DNA from: Amoebophilaceae bacterium
GTDB taxonomy: Bacteria > Bacteroidota > Bacteroidia > Cytophagales > Amoebophilaceae
Reading direction: 5' to 3'
Assembly (NCBI GenBank): GCA_025455725.1
Contig: JALOLY010000002.1
Span: 1 to 64,000, forward strand
Length of the DNA stretch: 64,000 bases
Of the stretch, positions 49,000-58,815 are shown in pieces. Positions within the stretch are counted from its first letter, which is position 1; each line of letters opens with the position of its first letter. The position numbers were made by a program, and so were the translations under genes. The notes beneath the pieces are model-generated. The model was given only the letters and a program-made list of their open reading frames with translations. It was not told the origin of the DNA and did no database searches.

Positions 49000-51264
49000 A
49001 TGTACGATGAAGCAGCTACAGTAACGGGGACTACATACGGAAAAGTATCCAAGAAGTACCAGTTGTTGTATCAACTAGCGAGGCCAACCATGAAACCAGG
49101 TGACGATATAAATCTAAGAAAAGCTTTTCGCTTGGCTCTGGCAGCCTATCAAGAAGCCCCATATAGGGAAACAGCGGCCTACAAATTTCAATCAATCGAA
49201 GTAGCAACGATCATTGCCAACGATATCAGTTTAGGAGTTATCCCTATCATCTGTACACTCTTGTATGGTTCAGTGAGGAACCTCACACCCATAGAAATTG
49301 AAAAAGAGTTTGGTACCAGGGTACATCAAACTATTCGAAGGCTTACCGAGCTGGACTCCGTTACCCAGTCGAAGGCAGTAAAAGGCGCTAAAAGCTTCGA
49401 ATTTTTAATCATGGCCTTCGCAGAAGACCCCAAAGTTTGCTTGATTAAGCTGGCCGAAAACCTTTACAAGATGCGTACGCTAGCACATTTACCGCATAGG
49501 CAGCGGGCATGCACTGCGTTGCAGACAAAGCATATCTACGTACCCATAGCACATAGATTAGGGCTCAATGCTATCAAATCAGAACTTGAGGATCTGTATT
49601 TCATATTTACCAACAAAAAAGTATACCAGGCTGTCAAAGAGAATCTCAGGCATACCATCACTGCAAGAGAGCGGTTTATCCGAAGGATGAAGAAGTCTAT
49701 CCAAGAAATACTAGACCAACAACCTTTTCCTTGTACCATCAAGACAAGAATCAAATCTGTATCCTCTATCTGGAACAAAATGAAAGCCTTGGGACTATCT
49801 TTTGAACAGATATATGATATTTTTGCCCTACGAATTATTCTCGATGTTCCTGCATCCCGGGAAAAATTGAGTTGCTGGCAGGCTTATGAGGCTATAACAG
49901 GTCTCTACAAAACACACCCAAATAGGTTCAGAAATTGGTTGGGACATCCGAGAAACAATGGCTACCAGTCATTGCATACCACGATCATGAGCAACGAAGG
50001 AGTGTGGGTAGAAATACAGATACGTACTAAAAAAATGGACGAGATTGCTGAGAAAGGACATGCCGCGCATTGGAAATACAAAGAAGCCAGTAACATTGAT
50101 CACATACCTGGCCTAGACACATGGCTCAATCAGATAAGAACCATACTAGAGCAAGTATCACAAGACCCAAACACACTGATCGATGCCAGTTTACGGATAG
50201 ATAGCATTGAAGTGTTTACACACAAAAGCCGGCCGGTATCTCTACCGGTAGGTGCCACGGTATTAGACTTCGCTTTTGCACTGAATACAAAATCTGGGCT
50301 TAGGTGCACAGGGGCTCAAGTTAATGACAAGCCAGTTACGTATCGTCATATTCTCAATCATGGAGACAAAGTCAGGGTAACTACTGCTGATAAGCAACAA
50401 GTCCTTGAAGATTGGCTGGACTTTGCCGTAACAGACAAAGCATACAAGACCACAAAGAAATTCTTGCAGTATGCGAATAGGAAAACCATTGCTATCGGGA
50501 GAAGACTTGTAAAAGAGCAGCTCAGACGGCTGCATTGTGCGTGGAGCGCAGAGGTTATCGCACAACTGCTTGCATACTTTGAGGAAGAAAACGCTGAAGA
50601 CTTGTACTACAAATTAGGCGAGGGTAGTATGGTTCTCGGTCAACTCAAAGATTTTCCAAACGACTTTTACGCAACACAGGACATTCGACCTCTGCGCCCA
50701 CAACTGAAGCCACTGATACAGGGTTTTAGCAACCAGGAACGGCAGCCACTTATGACCGATGGTGGAGCAGCAATTAGACATCAACTCGCGCCATGCCATA
50801 GTACCTGGCCTGATGATAGAGTCCCCGAAACCACCAAGCAACGACAAGCAGTGGTAACACACCAAAGCGTTTGTAGCCATGCACATGACGCCACTCGGGA
50901 TTCTAAAAACCCAGCAGTAGGCGAGGAATGGCCTCTCCAAAAATATTTTTTAGCAGCACTAACTATTGAAAGTCTGAACTGTCCTCATACTATCGATAGA
51001 GTACAGCAAGTTATCCTCCAAGAAAGTTCAGTAGGCATGCCATCAACACTTATCACTACTGAACAAGGCATCGCTTACATACGTGTTATGCTCACGCTTG
51101 ACCAGCGCAGGCGCTATGCCCAGAGCATCAAAAAGATCGAGCAACTTCAAGGGGTAATTAGGGTCAACAACAGCCACGCATGGGAACAAAAGCACCCCTC
51201 AACTGAAGAACCCCCGACAAGTACTGGTAGCCTAAGAGCCTCCATACTCACCCTGAGAGCATAG
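49000..51264 (+). CDS. RelA/SpoT homologue (RSH) with a degenerate hydrolase site
   Basis: 754 residues, long-RSH layout: HD-hydrolase region (about 25-205), (p)ppGpp synthetase (about 240-365), TGS (402-463), helical, degenerate zinc-finger/RIS (around 590-632) and ACT-like end (648-725). The synthetase keeps RIKSVSSIWNKMK, Asp273 in YDIFALRI, NGYQSLHT and Glu338 in VEIQIRT. The hydrolase metal ligands are all replaced: first His by Gln64, the HD pair by Tyr89-Gly90, and the later Asp by Glu153, with His/Asn neighbours also changed (LAENLYKM for the usual LADRLHNM). The CC pair of the zinc-finger-like domain is only PCHS. It therefore resembles a synthesis-only RelA-type enzyme. It follows tRNA-Leu; single gene. 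Confidence 0.9.
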   Translation: MYDEAATVTGTTYGKVSKKYQLLYQLARPTMKPGDDINLRKAFRLALAAYQEAPYRETAAYKFQSIEVATIIANDISLGVIPIICTLLYGSVRNLTPIEIEKEFGTRVHQTIRRLTELDSVTQSKAVKGAKSFEFLIMAFAEDPKVCLIKLAENLYKMRTLAHLPHRQRACTALQTKHIYVPIAHRLGLNAIKSELEDLYFIFTNKKVYQAVKENLRHTITARERFIRRMKKSIQEILDQQPFPCTIKTRIKSVSSIWNKMKALGLSFEQIYDIFALRIILDVPASREKLSCWQAYEAITGLYKTHPNRFRNWLGHPRNNGYQSLHTTIMSNEGVWVEIQIRTKKMDEIAEKGHAAHWKYKEASNIDHIPGLDTWLNQIRTILEQVSQDPNTLIDASLRIDSIEVFTHKSRPVSLPVGATVLDFAFALNTKSGLRCTGAQVNDKPVTYRHILNHGDKVRVTTADKQQVLEDWLDFAVTDKAYKTTKKFLQYANRKTIAIGRRLVKEQLRRLHCAWSAEVIAQLLAYFEEENAEDLYYKLGEGSMVLGQLKDFPNDFYATQDIRPLRPQLKPLIQGFSNQERQPLMTDGGAAIRHQLAPCHSTWPDDRVPETTKQRQAVVTHQSVCSHAHDATRDSKNPAVGEEWPLQKYFLAALTIESLNCPHTIDRVQQVILQESSVGMPSTLITTEQGIAYIRVMLTLDQRRRYAQSIKKIEQLQGVIRVNNSHAWEQKHPSTEEPPTSTGSLRASILTLRA

Positions 51265-52765
51265 AGAGTATGTCGTCAAGGTATTCTCGGTCATTAGCAA
51301 GCCTGGGTACTTTGTGCTGCTCCCCTAGCTTTCCTTGCTTCTTCAACCATCGATGGAATAACCCGCGAGGAGCACAGTGTATAATAGGTCTAGTAAGAAC
51401 CAGATCTTTGTAACGCTTCGCCTCATAGTCAGTATTAAGCTCCTTAAGAGCAGTATCTAGGGTATCAACAAAGTACGCAACATCGCTCGGGGGGTGGGCA
51501 AATTCAATGACCCACTCGTGGCTTCCCGACTTACCTGCCTCGAGGTAGCGTGGCCCCACCGTGTAGTCACTTAGCGTGGCATTGGTCAACCGGCAAGCCT
51601 TCTCTACAGCTTTCTCTACGTTATCGACAACGACCTCTTCGCCAAAAACATTGATAAAATGTTTCGTCCGACCTGCTATTGTAATTCTAAAAGGATCCAA
51701 AGAAGTGAACTTAATGGTATCCCCAATTTGGTAACGCCACAAACCAGCATTTGTGCTAATGAGCAACGCATAAACTTTGTTAAGGACTACTGCTTCGAGC
51801 CCAACGGTCTCTGGATGCTCTTTTCCTAGCTCATCCAGAGGCATAAACTCATAAAAAATGCCATGATCTAGCAACAAGAGCATGTCCTCTGCATCTACTC
51901 GGTCTTGTACAGCAAAAAATCCCTCAGAGGCATTGTAGACTTCTAAGTAGCGTAACTCTTTTGAAGTGATGGCTTGAAACAAAGGTTTGTAAGGCCCGAA
52001 AGAAATGCCGCCATGAATAAATAACTCCAGCATAGGCCAAACATCATGGATACAACACTTGCCTTGTATAGCCAGAACCTTCTGAAGCAGTAGCAACACC
52101 CAAGTGGGTATGCCCACCATAGACGTGACGTTCTCTGTAGCAGTAGCACTTGCCAGCCTCTCTACTTTTTCTTCCCATCGGTCCATCAAAGCGATTTCCA
52201 GATTAGGCGTTCTGCTCCACTGTGCCCAAAAAGGCAAATTCTTTATAAGTACGGCTGAGACATCGCCGTACTGCGTGCCTGACCCGGGGTGCCAATCATT
52301 GGGATACAAGCTCCCCCCTAAACCAACACTTCTGCCTTTTGCTATCTTATTGTCTGGATAGTTGTTGATGTAAATAGCAAGCATATCCTTGCCCGCCTTG
52401 TAGTGCCCCTCTTGCAACGACTCCGGCGATACCGGGATAAATTTACTCTTGGAACCGGTAGTGCCTGAGGACTTAGCAAACCACTCGGTAGGTGTAGGCC
52501 AAAGTACATTTTGTTCTCCTTGGAGGACACGCTCGATGTAGGGGTATAGCTGCTCGTAGGTGTGCGTAGGAACACGGGTTTTGAAATCTGCTACCCATTT
52601 GATAGAAGCAAAATTAAACTTCTCTCCAAAAACAGTCTTCTTGCTCTTGCTAATGAGCTGCTGCAACAACCTCTCCTGAGTTTCCAAGGGATGGCACATA
52701 AACCGCTCTAGGTGAGTCAATCGTTGCTTAATGAGCCAATTAAAAGGCCGTTGCAGTAATTTCAT
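51248..52765 (-). CDS. GH3-family protein (auxin-responsive GH3-like)
   Basis: 505 residues. An ANL-fold acyl-adenylating protein of the GH3 family: LERFMCHPLETQERLLQQL, the ATP-binding SSGTTGSKSKFIPVS, and YNASEGFFAVQ, with IGDTIKF and TKHFINVFGEEV in the C-terminal half. Plant members conjugate amino acids to hormones; bacterial members are common in Bacteroidota and their substrates are unknown. ATG start. It ends overlapping the last 17 bases of the convergent RSH gene. Confidence 0.88.
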   Translation of the reverse strand: MKLLQRPFNWLIKQRLTHLERFMCHPLETQERLLQQLISKSKKTVFGEKFNFASIKWVADFKTRVPTHTYEQLYPYIERVLQGEQNVLWPTPTEWFAKSSGTTGSKSKFIPVSPESLQEGHYKAGKDMLAIYINNYPDNKIAKGRSVGLGGSLYPNDWHPGSGTQYGDVSAVLIKNLPFWAQWSRTPNLEIALMDRWEEKVERLASATATENVTSMVGIPTWVLLLLQKVLAIQGKCCIHDVWPMLELFIHGGISFGPYKPLFQAITSKELRYLEVYNASEGFFAVQDRVDAEDMLLLLDHGIFYEFMPLDELGKEHPETVGLEAVVLNKVYALLISTNAGLWRYQIGDTIKFTSLDPFRITIAGRTKHFINVFGEEVVVDNVEKAVEKACRLTNATLSDYTVGPRYLEAGKSGSHEWVIEFAHPPSDVAYFVDTLDTALKELNTDYEAKRYKDLVLTRPIIHCAPRGLFHRWLKKQGKLGEQHKVPRLANDREYLDDILSMLSG

Positions 52766-52989
52766 AGAACAAAGTATAGCGAACGAGTGTTTACCGCATC
52801 AATCCCAGGAAGAAACCGTTTGCCACGACCAAGCCTTTATAAAATCCCTCCCTATACGCACTCACTCATATCCTATGGTATTAACGGAAAGACGGTCGGG
52901 AGCCAACCATCCGACTCTGGCTGTTCTAATCTATTGAATCACGCTACAAAAACAAAGTACACTCCAGGTGCAGGTCGACAAGCCACGAA

Positions 52990-53023
52990 GTCAATCCAGC
53001 AGTAAGCTTACTGCTGGATTGAC
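52990..53023. repeat. Perfect 34-bp palindrome
   Basis: GTCAATCCAGCAGTAAG (52990-53006) is followed at once by its exact reverse complement (53007-53023), with no loop. It lies between two divergent genes, so it is not an obvious terminator of either. It could be a binding site for a dimeric protein, the remnant of a small element, or the terminator of an unrecognised small RNA. Confidence 0.9.
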
Positions 53024-53052
53024 CGTAGTTTTGCTGTCCTGAGACAGAGTCT

Positions 53053-53084
53053 TTGGAAGCTTCCATACTGTGGTACTATATTAG
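53053..53084 (+). promoter_or_regulatory. Promoter candidate for floA
   Basis: TTG (53053-53055), 21-nt spacer and TATATTAG (53077-53084), one mismatch to TAnnTTTG. It lies 57 bp before the floA ATG and 30 bp after the palindrome, so a protein bound to the palindrome could influence it. Confidence 0.4.
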
Positions 53085-53140
53085 AGGCCGGCTATTCGGT
53101 CATTGTTTGTTGAGATCGTTCTAAACTTACCGTTCTCCCT

Positions 53141-54124
53141 ATGGATCCTTTATCTTCTACGTTCCTGCTCAGTGCCATCCCCATTGGCATTCTCGTATTT
53201 TTGTACTTTGTGCCTGTAAACCTATGGATCACGGCCCTATTCTCTGGAGTCCGGGTGGGGCTGTTTGAGCTAGTCTTCATGCGTATTCGGAAAGTACCTC
53301 CACGCGTTATCGTGAATTCGATGATCACGGCCACCAAAGCGGGGCTCGAAGTGACTACGTCAGAGATTGAGACACACTACTTGGCAGGCGGCCACGTTCC
53401 TTCGGTGATTCGGGCTCTTATCTCTGCCGATAAAGCCAATATCAGTCTAAACTTTAAGCAAGCCACCGCCATTGACTTAGCAGGCCGCGATGTATTTGAA
53501 GCAGTACAAATATCTGTCAACCCTAAAGTAATCAACACCCCCTCTGTGGCAGCTGTAGCGGCTGATGGTATCCAGCTAATCGCCAAGGCAAGAGTAACAG
53601 TTCGAGCCAACATACAGCAGTTGGTGGGCGGTGCTGGTGAAGAGACGATCTTGGCTAGGGTGGGAGAAGGCATTGTTACCTCTATTGGTTCTGCCCAAAC
53701 ACACAAGGAAGTTTTAGCCAAACCTGATCAAATTTCTAAACTGGTACTCGATCGAGGCCTTGATGCTGGTACTGCTTTTGAAATTCTTTCCATTGATATA
53801 GCTGATGTGGATGTGGGTGATAACATTGGCGCCAAGCTACAAATAGATCAAGCCAATGCGGACTTGAGAGTAGCAGAAGCCAAGGCAGAAGAACGTAGAG
53901 CCATGGCCGTAGCCGTGGAACAAGAAATGAAAGCCAGGTCACAAGAGGCAAGAGCACAGGTAATTCTGGCTGAAGCTGAAATACCCAGGGCTATAGCCGA
54001 AGCTTTTAGAGAAGGGAATTTAGGCATTATGGACTACTACCGCATGCAAAACATCAAAGCAGACACAAGCATGCGTACTGCCATTTCAACAGAGGGAAGC
54101 AGCTCGGTGCGGGAAGAGGAATAA
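53141..54124 (+). CDS. floA: Flotillin-like protein FloA
   Basis: 327 residues. A hydrophobic N-terminal hairpin (about 7-40) anchors it in the inner membrane. The SPFH-like domain ([42 protein letters not shown]) and a charged Ala/Glu-rich coiled coil with EA repeats ([20 protein letters not shown]) follow, as in the UPF0365/FloA family. FloA organises membrane microdomains. ATG start; single gene. Confidence 0.93.
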   Translation: MDPLSSTFLLSAIPIGILVFLYFVPVNLWITALFSGVRVGLFELVFMRIRKVPPRVIVNSMITATKAGLEVTTSEIETHYLAGGHVPSVIRALISADKANISLNFKQATAIDLAGRDVFEAVQISVNPKVINTPSVAAVAADGIQLIAKARVTVRANIQQLVGGAGEETILARVGEGIVTSIGSAQTHKEVLAKPDQISKLVLDRGLDAGTAFEILSIDIADVDVGDNIGAKLQIDQANADLRVAEAKAEERRAMAVAVEQEMKARSQEARAQVILAEAEIPRAIAEAFREGNLGIMDYYRMQNIKADTSMRTAISTEGSSSVREEE

Positions 54125-54196
54125 GCTGAGGCTCCTTGTATCCCAGGATAAATGGGTTATCTCTGAAGAAAGTAAGAGTGCATCCAAGGGATATAT

Positions 54197-54715
54197 TCAG
54201 TACACTGCCTCGATAAAACCATCAGGTAGTTGCAGGGTGATGGTTTTTTGCTCGTGATTCACGTATATGACAATGGCTTCATGGTAGGGAACGAGCAGCT
54301 CCCGACCGCAGTAGTCGATGGCCAAAAGTCTTTGCTGAGAAGGGGCATAAATAGCCCGCACAACGCCAAGATCTCCCTCCCGAACATCTGCAACATGGTA
54401 CCCAAGCAACCTATCTAGGTGGGCTACTTGAGGAAATAGCTGGGGGAGGTCCTCTCGAAGCACAAACATGGAGCGGCCCTGTAAATAATTCGCAGACGCG
54501 GGATCGTCTACTCCTTGTAGCTTGATGATAGCTTTCCGGTACTGACAGGAGAGTCGTTCTACACGATAAGGAACAAGGGTATGATTTATTTGGATAAATA
54601 ACATGCTCAGGTTATCAGGGTGGGTCACGTCATGGTTAAACCAAGCCACTACGTTGCCTTTGAGACCCTGCCTGCGTCTAACGACTCCCAAGATAGCGTA
54701 TGCCTCAGTGTCCAT
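54197..54715 (-). CDS. rimM: 16S rRNA processing protein RimM
   Basis: 172 residues; assists 30S subunit maturation by binding S19. The N-terminal motif ILGVVRRRQGLKGNVVAW and the C-terminal PRC-barrel (LLGYHVADVREGDLG, LLVPYHEAIV) match the family. Its usual neighbours rpsP and trmD are absent; instead it closes the cca-rsmH-ftsL-ftsI-murE set, 24 bp after murE. Confidence 0.93.
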   Translation of the reverse strand: MDTEAYAILGVVRRRQGLKGNVVAWFNHDVTHPDNLSMLFIQINHTLVPYRVERLSCQYRKAIIKLQGVDDPASANYLQGRSMFVLREDLPQLFPQVAHLDRLLGYHVADVREGDLGVVRAIYAPSQQRLLAIDYCGRELLVPYHEAIVIYVNHEQKTITLQLPDGFIEAVY

Positions 54716-54739
54716 GGTGTATAAGAGCGATAAAATAGC

Positions 54740-56206
54740 TTACATGTAACGTAGCACGTTTTGTAATACTTCGTTGTCGTCGAAAGGGTAACGTATCCCC
54801 TTTATTTCCTGATAAATTTCGTGCCCCTTGCCTGCTATCAGAATAATATCTTTGGATTGCGCAAGCTGGCAAGCCGACTGAATTGCCTCTACTCTATCTA
54901 CAATAGAGAAGGTTTTTTGCCGCTGCACGGGCGTCATGCCTGCCTGCATATCTCGAATAATATCTTCAGGCGCTTCGCTACGAGGATTATCAGATGTGAG
55001 CACGACACGATTGCTGAACTTCAAGGCTACCTGTGCCATGATCGGCCGCTTCTTCTTATCCCGATCACCCCCACATCCTATGACCGTAATAACATTACCC
55101 GACTTGTTTTTGATCTGAACGATAGCTTTTAATACATTTCTGAGTGCATCTGGCGTATGAGCATAATCAATAACAACGTCAAAACCTGCCTGGGTGTGTA
55201 TGTGTTGAAACCGACCCGGGACAGGGAGAAGGGCAGAAAGCGCTGTTAATGCGTCGTGTCCATCGACCCCAAGGAGACAAGCCGTAGCATAGGCAGCAAG
55301 TATGTTATAGGCATTAAAAGTGCCGACTAACCGAAACCAGGCAGTCTGGTGGGCAATACGCAACTCTAACCCTTGCAACGTGTTGGCAAGAATTTTTGCT
55401 GTAAAACCAGCTGAATCCTTTAGAGAAAAACTGTAGGAAGCCGCTTTGGTATTTTGTACCATGACTGAGCCGTGCTTATCGTCTATGTTGAACAGTGCAA
55501 AGGCGTCGGCCGATAAATCGTCAAAGAGTTTTTTCTTAGCCTGGATATAGGCATCAAAGGTTTTGTGGTAATCTAGGTGGTCGTGTGTAATATTGAGGAA
55601 TACAGCGCCAGCAAACTGCAACCCTGCGATACGCTTCTGCACAATAGCGTGCGAACTTGCCTCCATGAAACAATACTGGCAACCTTGCTCTACCATACGC
55701 GCCAACCAAATATTGAGCTGGATGGCATCTGGTGTTGTCAACGAAGTGGGCCACACGCGCACATTGATCTTATTACAGATGGTAGAAAGCATACCCACAC
55801 GATAGCCCAGCCGGTTAAAGAGCCCGGCAAGCAAATGTACCGTACTTGTTTTTCCGTTGGTACCCGTTACAGCTACCAGTCGAAGTCGGGTAGCAGGACG
55901 ATCATAGAAGTTGGCAGCAATCATGCCCAAAGCCTGCTCGCTGTCTGGCACTATCACGTAGGTAACACGCTCGCTGGGTGTTTCGGAAACATGTTCACAT
56001 ACGATGACGGTGCTACCTGCTGCAACAGCTTCTTGAATATGATCGTGCCCGTCTGCCCTAGTACCTTTAATAGCCACAAAAAGCGTAGCCCCCCTTACAA
56101 CACGCGAATCAAAACTAATGGCCTTGACTTGTGCTGTCTGATCTCCAATGAGTCTCTTAACAACAACGCCTTGGAGTAGCGTAGAGAGTGCGTGATACCC
56201 TTTCAA
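54740..56206 (-). CDS. murE: UDP-N-acetylmuramoyl-tripeptide synthetase MurE, meso-DAP type
   Basis: 488 residues; adds the third residue to the peptidoglycan stem peptide. The ATP site TGTNGKTS, TTPDAI, EASSHA and CGGDRDKKKRP are visible. The substrate-specificity motif is DNPR followed by SE, the form that selects meso-diaminopimelate rather than lysine; this agrees with the presence of asd and dapA. The start appears to be TTG at 56204-56206, since homology begins there. Follows ftsI by 63 bp. Confidence 0.95.
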   Translation of the reverse strand: MKGYHALSTLLQGVVVKRLIGDQTAQVKAISFDSRVVRGATLFVAIKGTRADGHDHIQEAVAAGSTVIVCEHVSETPSERVTYVIVPDSEQALGMIAANFYDRPATRLRLVAVTGTNGKTSTVHLLAGLFNRLGYRVGMLSTICNKINVRVWPTSLTTPDAIQLNIWLARMVEQGCQYCFMEASSHAIVQKRIAGLQFAGAVFLNITHDHLDYHKTFDAYIQAKKKLFDDLSADAFALFNIDDKHGSVMVQNTKAASYSFSLKDSAGFTAKILANTLQGLELRIAHQTAWFRLVGTFNAYNILAAYATACLLGVDGHDALTALSALLPVPGRFQHIHTQAGFDVVIDYAHTPDALRNVLKAIVQIKNKSGNVITVIGCGGDRDKKKRPIMAQVALKFSNRVVLTSDNPRSEAPEDIIRDMQAGMTPVQRQKTFSIVDRVEAIQSACQLAQSKDIILIAGKGHEIYQEIKGIRYPFDDNEVLQNVLRYM

Positions 56207-56269
56207 CTGTTATATCCTTTCTGGTAAATAACTAGCAATCGTCTAACATGCTTGATACGGTGCAAATAT

Positions 56270-58372
56270 CTAGCCCATTTTTAGGGCAATCGTCTTTCCG
56301 TGCACTGACCTAGTATTTGGAAGAAGAGACTGCGCCGTCACTCTTCCACCCTTATGTCCTTGCACAGTTACTTTCAAACCACAGTTTTCGAGCAAGAATA
56401 AGGCATCTTTGAGCGTCATACCAAGCACATGTGGTACTTGTCCTGGCTTAGGAATTTCATTAGCCTTCCAGCCAATATGATCTCCGTCTAGGATGCCCCT
56501 AACCCATGCTACGTCTAGCTCTTGTTTGTGGTATGCAACACCTAGTGCATCGCAAAGCTGTAATAATTCTTCTCGGTAGCCTGCCCTGATCAGGGGGAAA
56601 ACGTCTGGGCTCCCCTTTGAAGGAATGAAATCCCGTGCAGCAAGATCCTTGGCAGCAATCTTATCAGCAATATCTTTGACCACTGTGGCTACAGCAGTGC
56701 CAAAATGCCAGGCATAGCACTGGGGGCTATCGATCACCACAATACAACTGTAGCGGGGTGACTTCGCGGGGAAATATCCCACAAAAGAGGCGTAGGTATC
56801 GTTGGTGTATTTACCATTGACCACTTTGTTGGCGGTTCCGGACTTGCCAGCGATTTGATAAAATCCATGTCTAAACTTGCTCGCGGTACCCCGCTCTACT
56901 ACCCCCTCTAGCATGGTTTGTAGCTTTCGTAGCGTAGCATCAGTGCATATTTTCTTACTGAGTACGGTTCCTTGAAATTCTTTGACAGTTTTATTAGCGC
57001 GTTTGACCCTTTTGACAATAACAGGCTGCAACATCTTGCCATGGTTGGCTACTGCATTGTACAAGGTAAGCGTGTGCAAGGGAGTGATCTTTAACTCATA
57101 GCCGATAGACATCCAAGGCAGCGTCACGCTACTCCATCCAGGACTTTTGGCATCCTTGATAAAAGGCACGCCTGCGCCAATCATTTGCAAGCCAAGTGGC
57201 TTAGACAGACTGAGCCTGTGGATGTAGTTAACGAACTTTTGAGGGTGTTTGCCGAAGGCTTCATCAATAAGACGGGCCACGCCTACGTTCGACGAATACT
57301 CAAATACTTCCTGCACCGTCAGCTCACCAAATCCTCCTCTCTTCACATCTTTCATGATACGGTCGTGAAACTGAAACCGACCGTCACCTGTATCGATAGT
57401 GTCTGTAAGCGCTACAGAAGTCTCTTCTAACAACGCCAACATAGATACTAATTTAAAAGTAGAACCCGGCTCCGTGGCACCCTGGTTACCTATTGCATAG
57501 TTATAGCACTCTCTGTATTGCGCGTTTTCCGTGCGGCTTAGGTTGACTATAGCTTTTATTTCACCCGTTTTCACCTCCATCACAACAGCACATCCATAGG
57601 CTGCCTCACTTGCTTGCAACGCTTTCAAAAGACTGTTATGTGCCACATCCTGCAAATTGATATCAATCGTCGTTTCTAAATCACAACCACGCACTGTCCG
57701 ATCGGAAGCGCCATCAGAAATTTTCTTCCAGTTACCCCCTGTTATCTTCTGGTACAGTGCACTACCATCAAGTCCTTTAAGGTCTTGGTTGAAACTATAT
57801 TCTAGACCAGCCCCACACTCATTGGCATTGATAAAGCCTATGGTCCTGGCAGCAAGATCTTTGAAAGGATGGAAACGCTTCTCTACCTTCTCAAAGAGTA
57901 CCCCACCGCACCAACGCCCTTTGCAGAAAATAGGCCACTGACTCATTGCTTTCTTTGCTTGGTGATCGATCCTTCTTGGGTTAAGGATCAAATACCTGCA
58001 CTTGGCTTGACGGGCACTTTGAACGAGATGCTGATACGCCTCAGCACTTTTGTCTTGATAGAAGTTGGCCAATAACTGACTTAACGCTACAATCTGCTCT
58101 TGAAATGTAGTTTCATCTACTATGCAAGGGTCTAAAGCGACACGGTAAAACGGTAAGGAAGTAGCCAAGAGGTTACCGTCATCTGCATAAATATTTCCCC
58201 TAGTAGCCTTGATCGGCCTGTAAGCCAAACCTGCGACTTCTGCTTCGTTTTTCCATCGGGTGCCTTGAAAAGATTGTATGTACACTAACTTTGCAACAAT
58301 GGCAGTGGCAAATAGAAGAACTGCCAGAAAAGCGATCCTTGTCCTCAGGAGAATGGTTTGCTTGAAGGCCAC
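56270..58372 (-). CDS. ftsI: Division-specific transpeptidase FtsI (class B PBP) with PASTA domain
   Basis: 700 residues. N-terminal membrane anchor (about 10-31), dimerisation region (RGNIYADDGNLLATS), transpeptidase domain with the active-site STFK at 314-317, an SSN motif in EYSSNVG, and KSGT, then a C-terminal PASTA domain (last 70 residues, PHVLGMTLKDALFLLENCGL). It crosslinks septal peptidoglycan. GTG start at 58370-58372, one base after the ftsL stop. Intact active site argues that peptidoglycan is really made. Confidence 0.95.
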   Translation of the reverse strand: MAFKQTILLRTRIAFLAVLLFATAIVAKLVYIQSFQGTRWKNEAEVAGLAYRPIKATRGNIYADDGNLLATSLPFYRVALDPCIVDETTFQEQIVALSQLLANFYQDKSAEAYQHLVQSARQAKCRYLILNPRRIDHQAKKAMSQWPIFCKGRWCGGVLFEKVEKRFHPFKDLAARTIGFINANECGAGLEYSFNQDLKGLDGSALYQKITGGNWKKISDGASDRTVRGCDLETTIDINLQDVAHNSLLKALQASEAAYGCAVVMEVKTGEIKAIVNLSRTENAQYRECYNYAIGNQGATEPGSTFKLVSMLALLEETSVALTDTIDTGDGRFQFHDRIMKDVKRGGFGELTVQEVFEYSSNVGVARLIDEAFGKHPQKFVNYIHRLSLSKPLGLQMIGAGVPFIKDAKSPGWSSVTLPWMSIGYELKITPLHTLTLYNAVANHGKMLQPVIVKRVKRANKTVKEFQGTVLSKKICTDATLRKLQTMLEGVVERGTASKFRHGFYQIAGKSGTANKVVNGKYTNDTYASFVGYFPAKSPRYSCIVVIDSPQCYAWHFGTAVATVVKDIADKIAAKDLAARDFIPSKGSPDVFPLIRAGYREELLQLCDALGVAYHKQELDVAWVRGILDGDHIGWKANEIPKPGQVPHVLGMTLKDALFLLENCGLKVTVQGHKGGRVTAQSLLPNTRSVHGKTIALKMG

Positions 58373-58373
58373 A

Positions 58374-58724
58374 CTATTTCGATTTTATTTTTAAGGGTGG
58401 GTAGGGTGTTTCGTAAAGACCCTTATTGGCTACTCTCCTAGCTACTTCTGACTGTTTACGATCAAACGCATAGTCCGCCTGTAAGGTTGTGTAGTCTACC
58501 CTAAGGGCATCAACCTCTCGTTCTAATTGACTGACTTTGCGCGCCATTCTTTCATAGTGGTGCGTATTACCCACGTAAAAGATGCCCATCAAGAGGAGAA
58601 ACAACAGCCGAGGCACATACCGCCCTTGCAAGCCGTAAAAAGAATTTTCCTCTAAATTTATTGTGCGCTCCAAATAAGCAAATACCCCCCGCCTTCTCTT
58701 TGATTTGTAGGTGTTCTTCCCCAT
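58374..58724 (-). CDS. ftsL: FtsL-like division protein
   Basis: 116 residues. A basic N terminus, one membrane helix (residues about 39-56, VPRLLFLLLMGIFYVG) and a periplasmic coiled coil (VSQLEREVDALRVDYTTLQ) match the Bacteroidota FtsL type. The ATG at 58724 starts a compact protein; another Met lies four codons upstream. Position between rsmH and ftsI is the strongest support. Confidence 0.85.
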   Translation of the reverse strand: MGKNTYKSKRRRGVFAYLERTINLEENSFYGLQGRYVPRLLFLLLMGIFYVGNTHHYERMARKVSQLEREVDALRVDYTTLQADYAFDRKQSEVARRVANKGLYETPYPPLKIKSK

Positions 58725-58815
58725 AAGCGATATCATGGAACATGTTGCCGAGGTGTTGAAGTTACCAAACTTTTCCCGCTCAGGTGGTAGGCCTATTTGC
58801 TATCTGCAGCACCGA

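Larger units (their letters stand above)
52766..53140. other. Divergent spacer between GH3 and floA
   Basis: 375 bp that must hold both promoters. It contains a perfect 34-bp palindrome (52990-53023) and a promoter candidate for floA (53053-53084). Short plus-strand frames (52731-52937, 52787-53005) lack motifs. No known RNA gene recognised. Confidence 0.55.

Noticed and set aside
55577..56179. 200-residue plus-strand frame
   Set aside because: Antisense to murE, which is complete.
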